A stretch of DNA of 6,649 nt, taken from assembly GCA_944391365.1 (NCBI GenBank), contig CALXTH010000044.1, positions 1-6,649 on the forward strand. Reading direction: 5' to 3'. Position 1 is the stretch's first letter. The number at the start of each line of letters is the position of its first letter. Positions 5,456 through 6,649 of this stretch are shown here, piece by piece. The notes beneath the pieces are model-generated. The model worked only from the letters and a program-made list of their open reading frames with translations. It searched no databases and had not been told where the DNA came from. A program made the translations under genes and the position numbers. The stretch is from an uncultured Alphaproteobacteria bacterium. Lineage in GTDB: Bacteria; Pseudomonadota; Alphaproteobacteria; RF32; CAG-239.

Positions 5456-5490
5456 AAAAACGGAAACTGTTGTTGTTTCCGTTTTTTTTT
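5454..5490. terminator. Bidirectional intrinsic terminator
   Basis: CGGAAAC (5461-5467) and GTTTCCG (5475-5481) form a 7-bp stem with a 7-base loop. It is extended by flanking A7 (5454-5460) and T9 (5482-5490), so either strand gives a stem followed by a U-run. On the minus strand it ends the small unknown gene whose stop lies about 20 bases away. On the plus strand no known gene lies upstream, which makes the T9 tail notable. Confidence 0.85.
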
Positions 5491-5503
5491 GTTGTTGCAG
5501 AGC

Positions 5504-5821
5504 CTATTTCATAAGGGCATCGAGACTTTTGACCGCTCTGACCGGAACCCGGTATTCACGCGCGACGTCGTCATCTTCCAATTCAACCATCAGGACTTCA
5601 TTGACGGACTTTAACGGCCTACGTGCTTCTTCGTTGATGGCGTCCAACATGACGGCGCTTTCACGACTCCGGTACAGCAGAGCCTGATCTCCCCCGTCGT
5701 AGACCAACCGCGGATTTTCCGGACCTCCGGCGCGGTATTGAATGATGATCAGGATTTCTCCCGCCGAGTTCTGGAGAATATCATATTGTCCTTCTGACTG
5801 TCCTATGTTGTTTTTAACCAT
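5504..5821 (-). CDS. Small conserved-looking protein of unknown function
   Basis: I do not recognise this 105-residue soluble protein. It has no signal peptide, membrane helix or cysteine. It starts with a short strand-rich part (YDILQNSAGEILIIIQY at residues 13-29), then GGPENPRLVYDGGDQALLYR at 32-51, a helical acidic part at 56-85 and a basic, Val-rich end. The pattern suggests a small alpha/beta fold. The ATG at 5821 is preferred because AGGTG lies five bases before it. An in-frame ATG at 5869 would add 16 residues, but it has no ribosome binding site and its codons are as AT-rich as the spacer upstream. It is a single gene with a strong terminator at 5454-5490. It is likely real because codon usage and the terminator are normal. 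Confidence 0.75.
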   Translation of the reverse strand: MVKNNIGQSEGQYDILQNSAGEILIIIQYRAGGPENPRLVYDGGDQALLYRSRESAVMLDAINEEARRPLKSVNEVLMVELEDDDVAREYRVPVRAVKSLDALMK

Positions 5822-5887
5822 TGTTACACCTATTAAGCTATTATTCAAAATTTGTTTTAACTCTACCATGTAATTATTAATAAATTA

Positions 5888-5922
5888 CAAAAAAAATTTT
5901 TTGAAAAAAGCTTATTTTTTTA
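5888..5922 (+). promoter_or_regulatory. A/T-tract region upstream of the tRNA-Lys promoter
   Basis: An A-run and T6 (to 5902), A6 (5904-5909) and T-runs to about 5920 lie directly before the -35 box of the tRNA-Lys promoter. This is the place and composition of an UP element bound by the RNA polymerase alpha subunit at strong stable-RNA promoters. It may also bend the DNA. It also forms part of the AT-rich spacer upstream of the minus-strand small gene. Confidence 0.5.
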
Positions 5923-5951
5923 TTGACTAATTCAAATTTATCTTCTATAAA
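5923..5951 (+). promoter_or_regulatory. Promoter of tRNA-Lys
   Basis: TTGACT (5923-5928) and TATAAA (5946-5951) are separated by exactly 17 bases. Both boxes differ from consensus at one base. Transcription would start near 5958, about 24 bases before the mature tRNA. Confidence 0.88.
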
Positions 5952-5959
5952 GCCTTTCG

Positions 5960-5979
5960 TTATTGCATGTGTGCAATAA
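5960..5979 (+). repeat. Hairpin in the 5' leader of pre-tRNA-Lys
   Basis: TTATTGCA (5960-5967) and TGCAATAA (5972-5979) form a perfect 8-bp stem with a TGTG loop. The stem begins about two bases after the predicted start of transcription and ends two bases before the mature tRNA, so it would fill nearly the whole leader. Confidence 0.7.
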
Positions 5980-5981
5980 AT

Positions 5982-6057
5982 GGGTGCGTAGCTCAGCTGG
6001 TAGAGCATTTGACTTTTAATCAAAGGGTCTCGGGTTCGAATCCCGACGCGCTCACCA
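5982..6057 (+). tRNA. tRNA-Lys (anticodon TTT)
   Basis: A complete 76-base cloverleaf with encoded CCA. The acceptor arm GGGTGCG pairs with CGCGCTC, followed by discriminator A. The D stem is GCTC/GAGC, and anticodon stem TTTGA/TCAAA encloses loop CTTTTAA with anticodon TTT. The T stem CGGGT/ATCCCG region is regular around loop TTCGAAT. It has its own promoter and a strong terminator, so it is a single-gene unit. Confidence 0.97.
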
Positions 6058-6062
6058 CTCAT

Positions 6063-6094
6063 AAAGGCCTTTGTTTTTAAACAAAGGCCTTTTT
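6063..6094 (+). terminator. Intrinsic terminator after tRNA-Lys
   Basis: AAAGGCCTTTGTTT (6063-6076) and AAACAAAGGCCTTT (6079-6092) are perfect inverted copies, giving a stem of about 12 bp with a small loop, followed by a T-run to 6094. It begins five bases after the tRNA CCA end. Confidence 0.92.
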
Positions 6095-6095
6095 C

Positions 6096-6240
6096 TGTAT
6101 CCTAGGATTCTCACCAAGCTGGCGGAAGCTGAGGCAGCTTCACCCCATCAGTTAGCGGTTGGTTGATAGGGGATAAGATAGCACTGCGTGCGCCTTGTGC
6201 CGGTTTAGAGATGAAAAAGTTGCTGCCGCGCCCTTGCAAA
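6096..6240. other. GC-rich structured intergenic island
   Basis: Bases 6101-6240 are about 54% G+C, against about 23% for 6241-6360. It holds a strong short hairpin, GAAGCTG-AGG-CAGCTTC (6125-6141), with a further AAGCTG at 6116-6121 that could compete for the same arm. It begins near CTCACCA (6110-6116), the same seven bases that end tRNA-Lys. It could be a degenerate gene, a small mobile repeat or a structured RNA. I do not recognise it. Confidence 0.5.
6111..6239 (-). other. Open frame of 42 codons inside the GC-rich island, doubtful gene
   Basis: On the minus strand the frame is open from a TAA just upstream through TTG (6239-6237) to TGA (6113-6111). The peptide has a protein-like mix of residues, with SNFFISKPAQ near residue 6 and a Pro-rich end (LPQLPPAW). 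There is no ATG and no ribosome binding site, so independent translation is doubtful. It may be the relic of a longer gene or a by-product of a repeat. Confidence 0.2.
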
Positions 6241-6354
6241 TTAATTTATTGTGTTGTGCGTTGGCAGAGAAGTTAATATTTTTAGATTTTTTAGGTAAGA
6301 CTTCAAGAATTTTGATTATATGTTTAAAATCCCGTCATTTTAGAAAAAATATTA
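6241..6354. other. AT-rich gene-free segment
   Basis: Nothing beyond base composition can be supported here. There is no open frame with a ribosome binding site, no clear hairpin and no repeat. It leads into the promoter at 6355-6383. Confidence 0.5.
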
Positions 6355-6383
6355 TTTACAATGGATTTATAATTTGGTATAAT
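6355..6383 (+). promoter_or_regulatory. Near-consensus promoter of the secreted protein gene
   Basis: TTTACA (6355-6360) and a perfect TATAAT (6378-6383) are 17 bases apart, and TGG directly before the -10 box makes an extended -10. Transcription would start near 6390 and give a leader of about 32 bases that includes the ribosome binding site GAGGTGG. It should be a strong promoter. Confidence 0.88.
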
Positions 6384-6421
6384 GGGAGTCGTGGAGATAA
6401 TTGTATAATTGAGGTGGTATT

Positions 6422-6649
6422 ATGAAGAAGATGAGGACAGTATTACTGTTGTCGGCTGCCTGTGCTTATTTTATGGCGGCGGACGTTTCTTTGGCGTCAT
6501 TATCCGATGGCGCTTTCCTCCAAGGTTATGCAAGCGGGGCAGCAAAATCTACATCTGTCTACACCGACACGGTTCTTTCACATACACACATCCGCCGTGT
6601 CTCATCACACACACCTTTTGCTGCTCCGGCTCCTTTAAATTTGAAAACC
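6422..6649 (+). CDS. Secreted or surface protein of unknown function, N-terminal part
   Basis: The first 76 residues are visible, and the frame stays open to the window edge. It starts with a Sec signal peptide: KKMR, a hydrophobic core at about residues 6-19, and a likely cut after SLA at residue 25. The mature start is low in charge and rich in Ser, Thr, Ala, Gly and His (SHTH at 53-56, SSHTP at 61-65), like the linker or passenger region of a surface protein. No domain can be named from this part. GAGGTGG lies just before the ATG, and a near-consensus promoter lies at 6355-6383, so strong expression is expected. It is likely a single gene or the first of an operon going right. Confidence 0.8.
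   Translation, partial: MKKMRTVLLLSAACAYFMAADVSLASLSDGAFLQGYASGAAKSTSVYTDTVLSHTHIRRVSSHTPFAAPAPLNLKT

Noticed and set aside
5364..5687. Plus-strand frame of 107 codons with a protein-like start
   Set aside because: It runs through the terminator at 5454-5490 and then antisense to the small minus-strand gene, where its residues become low-complexity Ser/Arg.
6051..6116. CTCACCA repeated at the tRNA-Lys end (6051-6057) and at 6110-6116, as in an integration site
   Set aside because: Only seven bases match, the intervening DNA is just the tRNA terminator, and there is no integrase in view. Chance is a fair explanation.
6195..6425. Plus-strand frame of 76 codons before the secreted protein
   Set aside because: No ribosome binding site at its start, very AT-rich, and it contains the promoter of the next gene.
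1..6649. CRISPR array, insertion sequence or prophage
   Set aside because: No regular repeat-spacer pattern, no transposase or integrase motifs, and no terminal inverted repeats framing a gene were seen on either strand.

Overview
The window looks like part of a Gram-negative chromosome, most likely from an alphaproteobacterium of moderate-to-low GC content. The Gram-negative call rests on a predicted outer-membrane beta-barrel and three genes with Sec signal peptides. The alphaproteobacterial call is an inference, mainly from the elongator tRNA-Met, whose sequence resembles alphaproteobacterial forms as I remember them. Gene content is mostly ordinary housekeeping and stress functions. I see no phage, transposase, CRISPR array or defence system.

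Layout. (1) 1-291, minus: N-terminal part of a TerC/Alx-family membrane protein, cut by the window edge. (2) 370-1971, minus: a tight three-gene run with 15-base gaps, ArsC/Spx-like thioredoxin-fold protein, then a MarC-family membrane protein, then an Frm2-type nitroreductase. (3) 2054-3240, plus, divergent from (2): a ROK-family sugar kinase overlapping by 4 bases a small two-helix membrane protein. (4) 3216-4082, minus: outer-membrane beta-barrel protein whose 3' end overlaps the small membrane protein gene by 25 bases. (5) 4263-4634, plus: exported thioredoxin-fold protein with a CPHC motif. (6) 4674-4750, minus: tRNA-Met(CAT) with a clear promoter and terminator. (7) 4874-5308, minus: cytidylyltransferase-like nucleotidyltransferase. 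(8) 5309-5503: regulatory-looking spacer with TGTTGACA repeats, a palindrome and a bidirectional terminator. (9) 5504-5821, minus: small protein of unknown function. (10) 5982-6057, plus: tRNA-Lys(TTT) with promoter, leader hairpin and terminator. (11) 6096-6421: gene-free stretch, first a GC-rich structured island, then a very AT-rich segment ending in a near-consensus promoter. (12) 6422-6649, plus: start of a secreted protein, cut by the window edge.

How the genes work together. The 370-1971 run is probably one transcript and could be a small redox or stress operon, but its substrates are not shown by sequence. The ROK kinase and the small membrane protein are probably co-translated. The other genes appear to be single units. 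The least explained parts are the GC-rich island at 6096-6240 with its 42-codon open frame, the 5387-5490 spacer that could encode a short RNA, the hairpin just 5' of tRNA-Lys, and an inverted repeat that could hide the ribosome binding site of the TerC-like gene in read-through mRNA.
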